From JACJXF01 sp964349045 (GTDB taxonomy: Bacteria > Bacteroidota > Bacteroidia > Bacteroidales > GCA-2748055): a stretch of 43,714 nt of DNA. A program made the translations under genes and the position numbers. The notes under the pieces are model-generated. The model was not told the DNA's origin. It saw nothing but the letters and a program-made list of their open reading frames with translations, and ran no database searches. The stretch is taken from the NCBI GenBank assembly GCA_964349045.1, contig CAYGFI010000018.1:1-43714 (forward strand). Reading direction: 5' to 3'. This document shows, one piece after another, positions 7,793 through 16,624 of the stretch (the stretch's first letter is position 1; each line of letters starts with the position of its first letter).

Positions 7793-8533
7793 ATGTCAGG
7801 ACACAGTAAATGGTCGACCATTAAGCGGAAAAAGGGAGCAGCAGACTCCAAACGCTCCAAAATGTTTTCGAGAATAGCGAAAGAGATCACAATAGCTGTA
7901 AGGGAAGGGGGTAATGATCCCGAAATGAATCCCCGTTTACGGGTTGCCATAAACAATGGTAAAGGGATCAATATGCCCAAGGAAAATATTATCAGGGCCA
8001 TCAGCAAAGCTGAAAAAGATGATTCAGTGTTGCAGGAATCTACCTTTGAAGGCTATCTTCCCAATGGAATTGCTGTGTTTATTGAATGTTTGTCAGACAA
8101 TAATAACCGTACCGTGAGCAATATCCGTTCTATTTTCAATAAAAGGGGAGGAAACCTGGGAACCAATGGCTCATTAAGTTTCATTTTCGACCGTAAAGGT
8201 GTGATTCAGGTTCCAAAAGGTACACTGGATCCGGACGAATTCCAGCTTGAGATTATTGATGCAGGAGTGGAGGATTTTCAGGTAGAAGAAGAAATATTTG
8301 TAATTACAACAGCGCTGGAAGATTTTACCGCTGTTCAGAAACAATTGGATGAGTTAGGTATTGTAGCTGAGAATGCTGAATTGCAAAGAATTCCAAAAGA
8401 AACCAAGACTCTTACAGTAGGTGAATCCTTAAAAATTCTGAAGATTATTGAAGAATTTGAAGAGGATGAAGATGTGCAGAATGTTTTTCATACTCTGGAA
8501 GTTACCGATGAGGTAATGGATAGTATTCAGTAA
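7793..8533 (+). CDS. YebC/PmpR family protein (TACO1-like)
   Basis: This is a 246-aa cytoplasmic protein of the universally conserved YebC family. The N-terminal signature MSGHSKWSTIKRKKGAADSK and the following MFSRIAKEI and NPRLRVAI segments are diagnostic. Members are annotated as transcription regulators, and more recent work links them to translation of difficult nascent chains; I cannot say which applies here. Length matches the family. The gene is monocistronic and ends 2 bases before a strong rho-independent terminator. Confidence 0.95.
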   Translation: MSGHSKWSTIKRKKGAADSKRSKMFSRIAKEITIAVREGGNDPEMNPRLRVAINNGKGINMPKENIIRAISKAEKDDSVLQESTFEGYLPNGIAVFIECLSDNNNRTVSNIRSIFNKRGGNLGTNGSLSFIFDRKGVIQVPKGTLDPDEFQLEIIDAGVEDFQVEEEIFVITTALEDFTAVQKQLDELGIVAENAELQRIPKETKTLTVGESLKILKIIEEFEEDEDVQNVFHTLEVTDEVMDSIQ

Positions 8534-8563
8534 AAAAACCGCCTGTAAAAAGGCGGTTTTTTT
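8532..8563. terminator. Bidirectional rho-independent terminator (13-bp stem)
   Basis: AAAAAAACCGCCT, loop GTAAAA, then AGGCGGTTTTTTT. It lies between convergent yebC and the exb operon and carries a T-run on both strands, so it can terminate both. Confidence 0.9.
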
Positions 8564-8582
8564 ATTAGAATGGTGTGTATGA

Positions 8583-9080
8583 TTACCTGTAAGCCAGACG
8601 GGTATAATCTTTCTTGGCAGAGTAGTTTATTTTAAGTGCATTTGCATAACGAAGTGCCTGTTTAACATCAGTAACCTTACCCATGGGGATATTCTGATCG
8701 ACCCTGAGGGAGACTGTCATCTTATTTTTATCTTGCTCATCCAGTTTTTCCCTTTCTGCGAGAACAAAGTCTTTAACTGATTCCGAAGGAACTCCCTCCT
8801 CATTTATGAGTTTATCGTTCATCTGTATCATTGGTTCGGATCCATACAGGGTCTGCAATACACCAAGAGGGCGTCCAATATAAATATAACTCACAATGGA
8901 TTTTTTTTCCAGTTTTTTAACCATACTTGCCTTTGGAACGGCAACTGAAACTTTCACTTCAGTTTCCCTCATAACCGTTGTAACCATGAAAAAGAACAAT
9001 AGCATGAATACAATATCAGGAAGAGATGCTGTACTTACTGCAGGCTGTCCTTTTTTTACTTTGCTTCTAAATCTTGACAT
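8583..9080 (-). CDS. exbD: ExbD/TolR-type biopolymer transporter (second copy)
   Basis: This 165-aa protein has one N-terminal membrane helix and a periplasmic domain. The helix carries the ion-conducting aspartate expected in ExbD (SLPDIVFMLLFFFMVTTVMR, about residue 22). It is the last gene of the four-gene exb operon and its start codon overlaps the stop of the preceding exbD (TAATG at 9078-9082). ExbB-ExbD complexes convert proton flow into movement of TonB-type partners for outer-membrane transport. It is shorter than the first ExbD in the operon, and the two differ in their periplasmic domains, suggesting a heteromeric motor or two partner specificities. Confidence 0.92.
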   Translation of the reverse strand: MSRFRSKVKKGQPAVSTASLPDIVFMLLFFFMVTTVMRETEVKVSVAVPKASMVKKLEKKSIVSYIYIGRPLGVLQTLYGSEPMIQMNDKLINEEGVPSESVKDFVLAEREKLDEQDKNKMTVSLRVDQNIPMGKVTDVKQALRYANALKINYSAKKDYTRLAYR

Positions 9081-9712
9081 TACTTGATCCCTCCAATATT
9101 TTTTGGTTCAGCTTCCGAAATGTTCATTTTATAGACCTTATTAATTCCATCAATAATTGCTTCATCGATGCCTTTTTTAGGATCAAGGTCTTCATAACTC
9201 CGGCCAAAATTTTCCGTTGCAAAGCGATTCCTGAGTTCCGTTACGGCGGCCACCAGCTCATTCTGAACCACCAGGTATTTACCATACGTGGTTGAGCGGT
9301 CATTTTGCAATGACACTACGCCTTTTGAAACCATAATCTCTGTGGTTCCGTTAGGATATCTTGAAGACTGACCTGCAGGAAAATCAATGGTTACTGGTTC
9401 TTTTTCGGGAAGATCCAGGTCATCCTGTGGGTTGCTGAAAAACTCAATTGTCTTTTCTCTCAGTTCGCGGATGTCCATTACCTGTCCTTCGACCATAAGC
9501 TGGTCATCCTTATTTATAAGCACAACCAGAACGTTTCTCTCCTTTACCTTAATTTCATCTTGTATTACATCTTTTTCAGGTATTGGTGGAAGTAAACGGG
9601 TAATCCCCGTATCAATATCCATTGTTGTGGCCACGAGAAAGAAAATAAGCAGGAGGAAAGCAATATCGGCCATCGATCCCGCATTTATTTGTGGTATATC
9701 TCTTTTTGCCAT
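9080..9712 (-). CDS. exbD: ExbD/TolR-type biopolymer transporter (first copy)
   Basis: This is a 210-aa protein. After MAKRDIPQINAGSMADIAFLLLIFFLVATT the single membrane helix contains the conserved aspartate (D17). The periplasmic part is about 175 residues, longer than classic ExbD (about 140), and carries a KVKERNVLVVLINKDDQL beta segment typical of the family. It lies third in the operon and overlaps the second exbD by the TAATG junction. It probably works with the ExbB at 10409-11221. Confidence 0.92.
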   Translation of the reverse strand: MAKRDIPQINAGSMADIAFLLLIFFLVATTMDIDTGITRLLPPIPEKDVIQDEIKVKERNVLVVLINKDDQLMVEGQVMDIRELREKTIEFFSNPQDDLDLPEKEPVTIDFPAGQSSRYPNGTTEIMVSKGVVSLQNDRSTTYGKYLVVQNELVAAVTELRNRFATENFGRSYEDLDPKKGIDEAIIDGINKVYKMNISEAEPKNIGGIK

Positions 9713-9763
9713 TGTATAAATAGTTAACTGACCATAAAATTAGGTTAAGGCCGGTATTAATTA

Positions 9764-10402
9764 TTATTTGAAGTATTTTGCAATTTCAGAGTAAAGAATT
9801 GAAAATAATGCAAGACCCAGAACAAAGTACATAAAAATCAGTCCTGTGTCAATTAATTTCAATGCCGATGGGTTTGAGTTATCTGTTCCGGTGTAGCCGA
9901 TGATTTGAATCGTTTCACCTGAAGACAGAAAATAGGATATCCCCACCAATACAGCAACACCCACCAGTACCAATAAACTTCTGAGCATGTTGGCAGGATT
10001 GGCAATGGTATAAAGAATGGGAAATATCACAGTAGTTATGGCAGCAATCAGAAGCAGAATATATCCCCATACTATGGCGATACTGGTATTATTATAAACT
10101 AATTTTTCCATGAACGTGAAACTAACCGTTTCTGCAGCCTGAGCCACTACCGGTGCAGGAACATCCTGTTCTGCTGCAACTGTGGCAGAGTCACCCTGAT
10201 TAGCTAAGGAGTCTGCACTTTGCAGATCCGTTTCAAAACCTGAACCGGATGATTTTTCAACGGGATTTTCGATCTTCTGTATTTTTGCCTGATATTGTTC
10301 TTTATTTACAAGGTTTTCACCAAAGTAGAACAATATCATAATGGGTAAAGTGATTCCCACTATAACGTACAAAACGAAGGACGGTAATTTTGAGAATGAC
10401 AT
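9764..10402 (-). CDS. Conserved membrane protein between exbB and exbD
   Basis: This is a 212-aa protein with about four predicted membrane helices: near residues 8-26, 108-128, 138-158 and 190-208. A long Ser/Ala/Gln-rich, mostly polar stretch (about 35-95) sits between helices one and two. It has no motif I recognise. Its position, six bases downstream of exbB and 51 bases before exbD, is a conserved gene order in Bacteroidales, so it is most likely an accessory component of this ExbB/ExbD motor. Function is inferred only from position. Confidence 0.75.
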   Translation of the reverse strand: MSFSKLPSFVLYVIVGITLPIMILFYFGENLVNKEQYQAKIQKIENPVEKSSGSGFETDLQSADSLANQGDSATVAAEQDVPAPVVAQAAETVSFTFMEKLVYNNTSIAIVWGYILLLIAAITTVIFPILYTIANPANMLRSLLVLVGVAVLVGISYFLSSGETIQIIGYTGTDNSNPSALKLIDTGLIFMYFVLGLALFSILYSEIAKYFK

Positions 10403-10408
10403 AATTAC

Positions 10409-11221
10409 TTATTTTTTAAGATTGTGTTTTACAAGCAGATCCATGAAGGAAATAGAAGCATCCTCCATCTTATTAGTAATAGAATCAATCTTTGCAACAA
10501 CTGTATTATAGAAAAGTTGCAGGATAATGGCAACGATTAGTCCAAATACTGTGGTAATAAGAGCGATTTTGATACCACCGGCAACAACGGTTGGGGAAAC
10601 GTCACCGGCAATCTGGATTTTGTCGAATGCATCAATCATACCAATAACTGTACCAAGGAATCCAAGCATAGGAGCAAGAGCAATAAAAAGTGAAATCCAG
10701 CTTAATCCTCTCTCCAGAAGACCCATTTGAACACTTCCGTAGGAAATAATAGATTTTTCAACTATATCCAGGCCCTGGGCTTCCCTGTCGAGTCCCTGGT
10801 AAAAAATACTTGCAACGGGTCCGCGGGTGCTGCGGCATAATACTTTAGCAGCCTCCACTCCGCCTGCATCAAAGGCGTCTTCAACACCTTTCAGAAGCTT
10901 TGCAGTGTTTGTAGTTGCAAGGTTCAGGTAAATAACTCTTTCGAGTGAGATCGCCAGACCAAAAATAAGACAGAGAAGAATGACACTCATAAATCCCGCG
11001 CCACCTTCAATGAATTTCGTTTTAACCTGGTAATGTAAAACGCCTAATCCGCCTTCACTTTCTTTTTCAGCAACAACAGGAGCTGCAACTGCAGCAGGAG
11101 CTTCTGTTACCTGAGTTTCAGCGGCTGTTGAACTATTGGTATTATCCTGGGCAATTGCCACAAAAGACGTTCCCATTATTAGCATCCCGAAAACTGCTAT
11201 AAGTGCAAATAACTTTTTCAT
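10409..11221 (-). CDS. exbB: ExbB/MotA/TolQ-type proton channel
   Basis: This 270-aa protein has an N-terminal leader (MKKLFALIAVFGMLIMGTSF) and an Ala/Glu-rich stretch (about 25-55), a form typical of Bacteroidota ExbB. Three membrane helices follow (about 78-98, 174-198 and 215-238). The TolQ/ExbB signature is LAPMLGFLGTVIGMIDAFDKI, followed by GGIKIALITTVFGLIVAI. It is the first gene of the exb operon, separated by six bases from the next. It supplies the pentameric channel around ExbD helices and energises TonB-dependent transport. No tonB gene is present in this window. Confidence 0.93.
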   Translation of the reverse strand: MKKLFALIAVFGMLIMGTSFVAIAQDNTNSSTAAETQVTEAPAAVAAPVVAEKESEGGLGVLHYQVKTKFIEGGAGFMSVILLCLIFGLAISLERVIYLNLATTNTAKLLKGVEDAFDAGGVEAAKVLCRSTRGPVASIFYQGLDREAQGLDIVEKSIISYGSVQMGLLERGLSWISLFIALAPMLGFLGTVIGMIDAFDKIQIAGDVSPTVVAGGIKIALITTVFGLIVAIILQLFYNTVVAKIDSITNKMEDASISFMDLLVKHNLKK

Positions 11222-11458
11222 GGTTTGATGTTTGTTTAATTTTTAGTGTTAATTAACGAATTTTAGATTTTAAAATTATTATGTTTTATAATTTTCTCAA
11301 ATTAATCAGTTTGAAACCTTCCTGCTTTTTAATAAAAACTTCCGCAAGATACAATTTATTCTTTTTTATTTTCAGACTTATAACCAACTAATTTTAATGA
11401 AATTAAAAAAACTCTGCATTTTTTGTTAAAAAATAAGCCGGAAATGAAAAATCGCCCG

Positions 11459-11558
11459 GGATCTGACCTGACTACATTGCAAAAATACCTGGGATCTTTA
11501 CCAGCATCCTCACAAAAATGCTTTGGATCTATATTTGTCTCATTCGGTCGTCGGTTCA
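11459..11558. repeat. Three degenerate 33-bp tandem units
   Basis: GGATC recurs at 11459, 11492 and 11525, a spacing of 33 each time, with similar following context (on the reverse strand GATCC, then AAGCATTTTTG, AGGTATTTTTG and GGGCGATTTTT). In one reverse frame the units read DPKHFCEDAGK, DPRYFCNVVRS and DPGRFF. They may be part of a decayed coding repeat. Confidence 0.55.
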
Positions 11559-11576
11559 AACCCCCGGTATCCTTTT
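11555..11576 (-). repeat. Partial copy of the tRNA-Ser T-arm region
   Basis: Twenty of 22 bases match the T-arm and variable-arm junction of the intact tRNA-Ser at 11685-11706 (TTCAAACCCCCGGTATCC versus TTCGAACCCCCGGTACCC on the plus strand). No acceptor stem or anticodon arm accompanies it. Confidence 0.6.
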
Positions 11577-11667
11577 TTATCAAAGAACTGTGTACCTCAG
11601 CGGACTGCGTCCGCCGAAAGTCGCACCAGCGAGATGGTCCCCTTCGAATAAATTCTATGGAGACCGA

Positions 11668-11758
<91 letters not shown>

Positions 11759-11922
11759 TTTTCCTGAATTCAGACTTAACAGGCAAAAATCCAATCTTTC
11801 AAAGTTTCTTCAGGTTATGCACTGTTCCGGAATACATTTTCTAATAAATTTTCCTGAATCTGAATGCCTTACGCCGGAAAATTTCGGGCCGCAAATTAGT
11901 AAAAAAAATAAAACAATAGCTA

Positions 11923-12960
11923 CTATGGTAAAGTAATTTCACCTCTTATTGAACTATTTAAAAGCAATATAATTTGATCATGAGATAAGCCCTGGCCCAG
12001 AAGAAGCATCATTTTTGTAGTGGCAGCTTCGGTAGTTATGTCATATCCACTGATTACACCGGCCTCAGATAATTTGCGGCTGGCTTCATACCTGCCCAAT
12101 TCTACACTACCACTGCTGCATTGGGTTACATCCAGAACTATAATCCCATTTTCAACGGCTTTTCTGATTCTTTTTACAAACCACTCTTCAGCCGGTGCAT
12201 TGCCCGAACCAAAAGTTTCAAGTATAACCGCTCTCAAACCTGTGATCCCGAGAATAGAGTCTATGAATGCCCTGTTCATTCCGGGAAATAATTTAAGAAT
12301 GGCAATATGATTGTCAAATTTCGTTTTAAGGGTAAGAGCTTTTTCTACTTTGGGATAAAGTATTGACTCAAGATTATACCTGATGTGAACTCCAACTTTT
12401 GCCAATGTCGGGTAATTGGCCGATTGAAATGCATTGAAATTATCAGCGTTGATCTTTGTTGTCCGGTTCCCCCGGTATAACCGGTTTTCAAAATAAATAC
12501 AGACTTCCGGAACAATAGGCTTACCATTTGTCTTTGCTGCCGCAATCTCGAGGGATGTGATAATATTCTCCTTGCCATCAGTACGCAATACTCCAATGGG
12601 TAACTGTGATCCGGTAAAAATAACGGGTTTGGCCAGATTCTCGAGCATGAAACTCATGGCAGAGGCGGAATAAGCCATGGTATCGGTACCGTGGAGTACA
12701 ACAAATCCATCAAAATCATCATAGTTAGAGGCTATGATTTCAGCAATCTTAATCCATATCTCCGGACCGATATCTGAAGAATCCATAGGTGGATCGAATG
12801 ATATGGTCTGTAAGCGGTAACCAAACTTTTTAATTTCAGGAACCTGTTCGGAAATAAGCTCGAAATTTAAAGGTTGAAGCGAGCTTGTGGAAGGATTCAG
12901 AACCATCCCGATTGTGCCTCCTGTATAAATAATCAATATTGCAATCTGTTGGTCGGGCAT
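11923..12960 (-). CDS. ansA: Type I L-asparaginase
   Basis: This 345-aa cytoplasmic enzyme hydrolyses L-asparagine to aspartate and ammonia. The first catalytic threonine is in IYTGGTIGMV (near residue 15). The second lies in VLHGTDTMAYSASAMSFML (about 89-107), with the T-D pair expected. A conserved segment AVILETFGSGNAP also fits. Length matches bacterial type I enzymes, and the absence of a signal peptide argues against the periplasmic type II. It starts one base after the stop of the TatD gene, so the two form an operon. Its neighbour gdhA also concerns ammonia and amino acids, but a terminator separates them. Confidence 0.95.
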   Translation of the reverse strand: MPDQQIAILIIYTGGTIGMVLNPSTSSLQPLNFELISEQVPEIKKFGYRLQTISFDPPMDSSDIGPEIWIKIAEIIASNYDDFDGFVVLHGTDTMAYSASAMSFMLENLAKPVIFTGSQLPIGVLRTDGKENIITSLEIAAAKTNGKPIVPEVCIYFENRLYRGNRTTKINADNFNAFQSANYPTLAKVGVHIRYNLESILYPKVEKALTLKTKFDNHIAILKLFPGMNRAFIDSILGITGLRAVILETFGSGNAPAEEWFVKRIRKAVENGIIVLDVTQCSSGSVELGRYEASRKLSEAGVISGYDITTEAATTKMMLLLGQGLSHDQIILLLNSSIRGEITLP

Positions 12961-12961
12961 A

Positions 12962-13729
12962 TTACTTCAAAGTAAAAAGTTTCATGGCATTGGCATATGT
13001 TATTTCCGCTAACTGATCAGATGATATCTTAAGCAATTTAGCGAGAAATTCATTGATATAGATAAGATGTGAACTTTCATTTCTGATTCCTCTTTTAGGT
13101 GCCGGAGACAAATAGGGTGAATCGGTTTCGAGCAGTATGCGGTTTTGGGGGATTTGCGTTACAACCTTTCCCAATCCTGAATTTTTAAATGTAACAATGC
13201 CATTTATCCCCAGGTAAAAATCATAACTTAATATTTTTTCCACATCAGCCAATCCCCCGGTAAAACTATGAAATACTCCATTTAACCCGTGACCTGCATG
13301 TTTGTCGAGAATGCTGAATATTTCAGAGAACGAGTCGCGTGCATGAATTACTACGGGAAGATTCAATTCTTTTGAAAGTATTACCTGCTTTTCAAAAGCG
13401 TACAGTTGCTGAGTTATGTGGGATTTGTCCCAATAGAGATCTATACCGATTTCTCCAACTGCAATATATTTTCCGTCGGACGCCTGCTCCTTAATAACCT
13501 TCAGTTCTTCGAAATAGTTATCTTTTACTGACCCGGGATGTAATCCGATCATGGGAAAGATAACTCCCGGATATTCCCGGCACATTTTCAGCATATTCTC
13601 AATAGTGCCGGAATCAATATTGGGCAGCAACATTCTTTCAATGCCTGAATCGAGGGCCTTTTGCACAACTAAATCCCTGTCATAATCGAATTCAGGCAGG
13701 TAAAGGTGAGTATGTGTATCGATAAGTCG
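12962..13729 (-). CDS. TatD family metal-dependent hydrolase
   Basis: I place the start at the GTG at 13729 (read as M, then RLIDTHTHLY), giving 255 aa, the usual TatD length. The alternative ATG at 13822 would include the upstream gdhA terminator (13776-13803) inside the coding region, and a GAGG lies at a workable distance before the GTG. Metal-binding motifs are DTHTHLYLPEFD, GEIGIDLYWD, VIHARDSF, GVFHSFTGG and LLETDSPYLSP. TatD proteins are 3'-5' exonucleases or D-aminoacyl-type hydrolases with a TIM-barrel amidohydrolase fold; the physiological substrate is uncertain. It forms a tight operon with ansA. Confidence 0.92.
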   Translation of the reverse strand, partial: RLIDTHTHLYLPEFDYDRDLVVQKALDSGIERMLLPNIDSGTIENMLKMCREYPGVIFPMIGLHPGSVKDNYFEELKVIKEQASDGKYIAVGEIGIDLYWDKSHITQQLYAFEKQVILSKELNLPVVIHARDSFSEIFSILDKHAGHGLNGVFHSFTGGLADVEKILSYDFYLGINGIVTFKNSGLGKVVTQIPQNRILLETDSPYLSPAPKRGIRNESSHLIYINEFLAKLLKISSDQLAEITYANAMKLFTLK

Positions 13730-13775
13730 CACGGGGTAATTCCTCAGCAGATTCGTAAAATGTGATGCAAATGTA

Positions 13776-13803
13776 TTAAAAAAAGGGGCAATTAAGCCCC
13801 TTT
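13776..13803 (-). terminator. Rho-independent terminator of gdhA
   Basis: On the reverse strand AAAGGGGC, loop TTAATT, GCCCCTTT is followed by a T-run. It sits about 26 bases after the gdhA stop and upstream of the TatD GTG start. Confidence 0.85.
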
Positions 13804-13828
13804 CATTCATACTTTTGAACATATGGTT

Positions 13829-15169
13829 TTACACAACACCCTGAGCCATCATAGCATCTGCTACCTTAACGAATCCTCCAATGTTGGCTCCTTTTAAATA
13901 ATTTACATAACCACCATTTTCAGATCCATATTTAACACAGGTTTTATGAATATTCTGCATGATGGTATGCAGACGGGTATCGACTTCTTCCGCTGACCAG
14001 GGCAGTCTCATGGAGTTCTGGGTCATCTCCAGGCCTGAAACAGCAACTCCGCCCGCATTAGCAGCTTTACCCGGACCATAAAGAATTTTTTCCCTGAGGT
14101 AGACTTCAATCGCTCCGGAAGAAGAAGGCATATTAGCGCCTTCAGAAACCAGCTTACAGCCGTTTTTAATAAGGGTAACGGCATCTGCTTCCTGAATTTC
14201 GTTTTCAGTAGCCGAAGGAAAAGCAGCATCGCAACTCACGTTCCAGGGGCGTTTACCTTCAAAATATTCGACACTGTAATTCTCAGCATATTCAATAATT
14301 CTTCCACGACGGATATTCTTAAGCTCCATAACATAAGCCAGTTTCTCCTCATTAATACCAGCGGGATCATATATAAAACCAGCCGAATCGCTCATTGTCA
14401 CTACTTTGGCCCCAAGCTGATTAAGTTTCTGAACGGTATACTGTGCTACATTGCCCGATCCGGAAACAACTACAGTCTTACCTTTCAAACTTTCACCCCT
14501 TGTTTTCAGCATTTCTTCCGCAAAGTATACATTTCCATAACCGGTAGCTTCAGGGCGGATCAGACTTCCCCCCCACTCTAATCCTTTACCGGTAAGCACT
14601 CCTGTAAACTCGTTTCTGATTCTCTTATATTGTCCAAACATGTAGCCGATCTCTCTTCCGCCAACCCCAATATCGCCCGCGGGAACATCGGTATTGGGTC
14701 CAATATGTTTACATAACTCGGTCATAAAACTCTGACAGAAGCGCATGACTTCATTATCGGATTTCCCTTTAGGATCGAAATCGGAACCCCCTTTTCCACC
14801 TCCCATAGGAAGTGTTGTAAGACTGTTTTTAAAGACCTGCTCAAAGGCCAGGAACTTAAGGATACCCAGGTTTACCGTAGGGTGGAATCTCAAACCACCC
14901 TTATAGGGCCCAATTGCGCTATTCATTTCAATCCGGAATCCCCTGTTTACCTCAACTTCACCTTTATCATTCATCCATGGTACACGGAAAATTATTGTTC
15001 TTTCCGGCTCCGCTATTCTTTCGAGAATCTTCCCGTATTTATATCTCGGGTTTTCTTCAATAAAAGGGATCAGTGATTCGGATACTTCCATGACAGCCTG
15101 ATGAAATTCAGATTCGGCTGGATTCTTTGCTTTAATCTTTGCCATAAATTGTTCAACTCTGGGATCCAT
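13829..15169 (-). CDS. gdhA: Glutamate dehydrogenase, NADP-type hexameric
   Basis: This 446-aa enzyme interconverts 2-oxoglutarate plus ammonium and glutamate. The substrate domain shows GPYKGGLRFHPTVN and the catalytic-lysine segment LPMGGGKGGSDFDPKGK. The nucleotide fold shows VSGSGNVAQYTVQKLNQLGA followed by TMSDS, the pattern of NADP-linked enzymes such as E. coli GdhA; cofactor choice is inferred. Length is standard for 50-kDa hexameric GDH. The gene is monocistronic with a downstream terminator. A CAAATTTA on the plus strand at 15222-15229 (TAAATTTG on the gene strand) may be its -7 promoter element. Confidence 0.96.
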   Translation of the reverse strand: MDPRVEQFMAKIKAKNPAESEFHQAVMEVSESLIPFIEENPRYKYGKILERIAEPERTIIFRVPWMNDKGEVEVNRGFRIEMNSAIGPYKGGLRFHPTVNLGILKFLAFEQVFKNSLTTLPMGGGKGGSDFDPKGKSDNEVMRFCQSFMTELCKHIGPNTDVPAGDIGVGGREIGYMFGQYKRIRNEFTGVLTGKGLEWGGSLIRPEATGYGNVYFAEEMLKTRGESLKGKTVVVSGSGNVAQYTVQKLNQLGAKVVTMSDSAGFIYDPAGINEEKLAYVMELKNIRRGRIIEYAENYSVEYFEGKRPWNVSCDAAFPSATENEIQEADAVTLIKNGCKLVSEGANMPSSSGAIEVYLREKILYGPGKAANAGGVAVSGLEMTQNSMRLPWSAEEVDTRLHTIMQNIHKTCVKYGSENGGYVNYLKGANIGGFVKVADAMMAQGVV

Positions 15170-15221
15170 AAAATTTAGTTTAGGTTATTTTAAAATGGGT
15201 ACAGTTTTTTTTCAGGCAGGC

Positions 15222-15229
15222 CAAATTTA
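15222..15229 (-). promoter_or_regulatory. Possible -7 element upstream of gdhA
   Basis: TAAATTTG on the gene strand matches TAnnTTTG, 53 bases before the start. No -33 element at the standard spacing was seen. Confidence 0.35.
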
Positions 15230-15337
15230 TAGATTTATTCAATGAATTTTACCGGTTTAACGCGTTATTTTAAATAAATTGTTAAAAAAACATGCTTTTT
15301 TATACCAATTTGATAAAAAACTTACCCGTCTTTAATA

Positions 15338-16447
15338 TTAAACCAACCGGTAGTAGTTCCCCGGAAGAACACTCACCAAAGCTTTAAATTCCATATTCAG
15401 AAGTGTAGCGGAAATTTTGCTAACCGGCATCCCCGTTCGGAGACTTAGAATATCGGGACTCAGGCTTTCTTCTTTTTTCAATTCTTCAGCAATCTTTTGC
15501 TCGTCTTCGCTCAATTCAGTAAAAAGCCGGGCCTGACGAGGCAGGTTTTTTTTATCCTTAGCATCCCAACCCATAAAATACCCGATATCCGCGAAGCTTT
15601 CTACCAGTGCGGCTTTGTTTTCCCTTATCAGCATATTACATCCTTCTGACATGGTATCGTTTACCCTCCCCGGAATGGCAAAAACATCACGGTTATACGA
15701 TACAGCCAGATCGGCTGTAATAAGCGCCCCACCTTTCCTTCCCGATTCAACAACCAGTGTGGCATCCGAAAGTCCGGCAATAATGCGGTTTCTTTTCAGG
15801 AAATTATTCCTTTCCGGATTATCTCCGGTACAAAAATCGGTAAGAAGAGCGCCATTCTCCGTTATCCGGCCAGCAAGGTTTTTATGTGAATACGGATACA
15901 AAGTGTGTAACCCGTGAGCCAGAACGGCCACGGTTTCCTGACCATTCTGAAGAGCTGCCATATGCGCCTGAACATCAACACCATAGGCAAGTCCGCTTAC
16001 AATCAGAATATGATGGTTGTTCTCTGTCAGATCACGGATGATTTTCCGGCATTGCTCTACTCCATAGTCGGTTGCACTTCGGGTTCCGACAATGCTGAGC
16101 ACTTTTGGTGCATTAAAAACATTTCTGCCCTTGTAATAAATCAATAAAGGAGCATCCGTACATTGCTTCAACCTTTCCGGATAGTCTTTTTCAAAAATTG
16201 TAAGTAAGCAGACATGGTTTCGCTCAATAAACATTAACTCCTTATCTGCCTGAATCAGAACCTGATCGGGTTTTACAGAGTTTGCAAGGAAACTTCCTAT
16301 ACCGGGTATCTTTTGAAGATTTGATTTTTTTTCCCTGAATACAGCTTTTGCAGAACCCGTATATGCTATTAATTTTCGTGCTGTTATACTCCCAATTGCC
16401 GGAACCAGAGTAAGCGCAATTAAATACCGCAGATCTTCTTTATCCAT
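15338..16447 (-). CDS. dprA: DNA-processing protein DprA
   Basis: This 369-aa cytoplasmic protein binds incoming single-stranded DNA and loads RecA during natural transformation. Three domains are visible. An N-terminal helix-hairpin-helix region covers about residues 1-70 (ALTLVPAIGSITARKLIAY, IPGIGSFLA). The central Rossmann-like DprA/Smf domain covers about 80-285 (LSIVGTRSATDYG, IVSGLAYGVDVQAHMAAL, LAHGLHTLYP, FLKRNRIIAGLSDATLVVES, GGALITADLA). A C-terminal winged-helix segment covers about 300-369. It is of standard length for Bacteroidota DprA and is monocistronic. It implies, but does not prove, competence, as no other com genes are in this window. Confidence 0.95.
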   Translation of the reverse strand: MDKEDLRYLIALTLVPAIGSITARKLIAYTGSAKAVFREKKSNLQKIPGIGSFLANSVKPDQVLIQADKELMFIERNHVCLLTIFEKDYPERLKQCTDAPLLIYYKGRNVFNAPKVLSIVGTRSATDYGVEQCRKIIRDLTENNHHILIVSGLAYGVDVQAHMAALQNGQETVAVLAHGLHTLYPYSHKNLAGRITENGALLTDFCTGDNPERNNFLKRNRIIAGLSDATLVVESGRKGGALITADLAVSYNRDVFAIPGRVNDTMSEGCNMLIRENKAALVESFADIGYFMGWDAKDKKNLPRQARLFTELSEDEQKIAEELKKEESLSPDILSLRTGMPVSKISATLLNMEFKALVSVLPGNYYRLV

Positions 16448-16543
16448 GGATTGATTCTTTCACCTTAATGGTAAAAAAAAGAAAAACTCATTCTTTGTCT
16501 GTGAGAAAAATGAAGATCAGGAATAATTTTGTGAAGGTTTTAA

Positions 16544-16588
16544 GAGTTTAGGAGTTTAGCCGATTAGCTGTTTAGCCGTTTAGGGAGT
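16544..16588. repeat. Short degenerate tandem repeats (GTTTAGC-like)
   Basis: AGTTTAGGAGTTTAGCCG then TTAGCTGTTTAGCCGTTTAGG: a degenerate repeat of about 8-9 bp around GTTTAGCC, intergenic between dprA and the 176-aa membrane protein. Confidence 0.5.
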
Positions 16589-16624
16589 TAATTTAGGATC
16601 GGGACAGACTTATAGCCTGAATAC

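Larger units (their letters stand above)
11222..11667. other. Gene-free stretch between exbB and tRNA-Ser
   Basis: This stretch contains the AT-rich exb leader (11222-11400), three degenerate 33-bp repeats (11459-11560) and a partial tRNA-Ser-like sequence (11555-11576). Open frames here are not credible as genes: they overlap the tRNA and show no domain. Confidence 0.6.
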
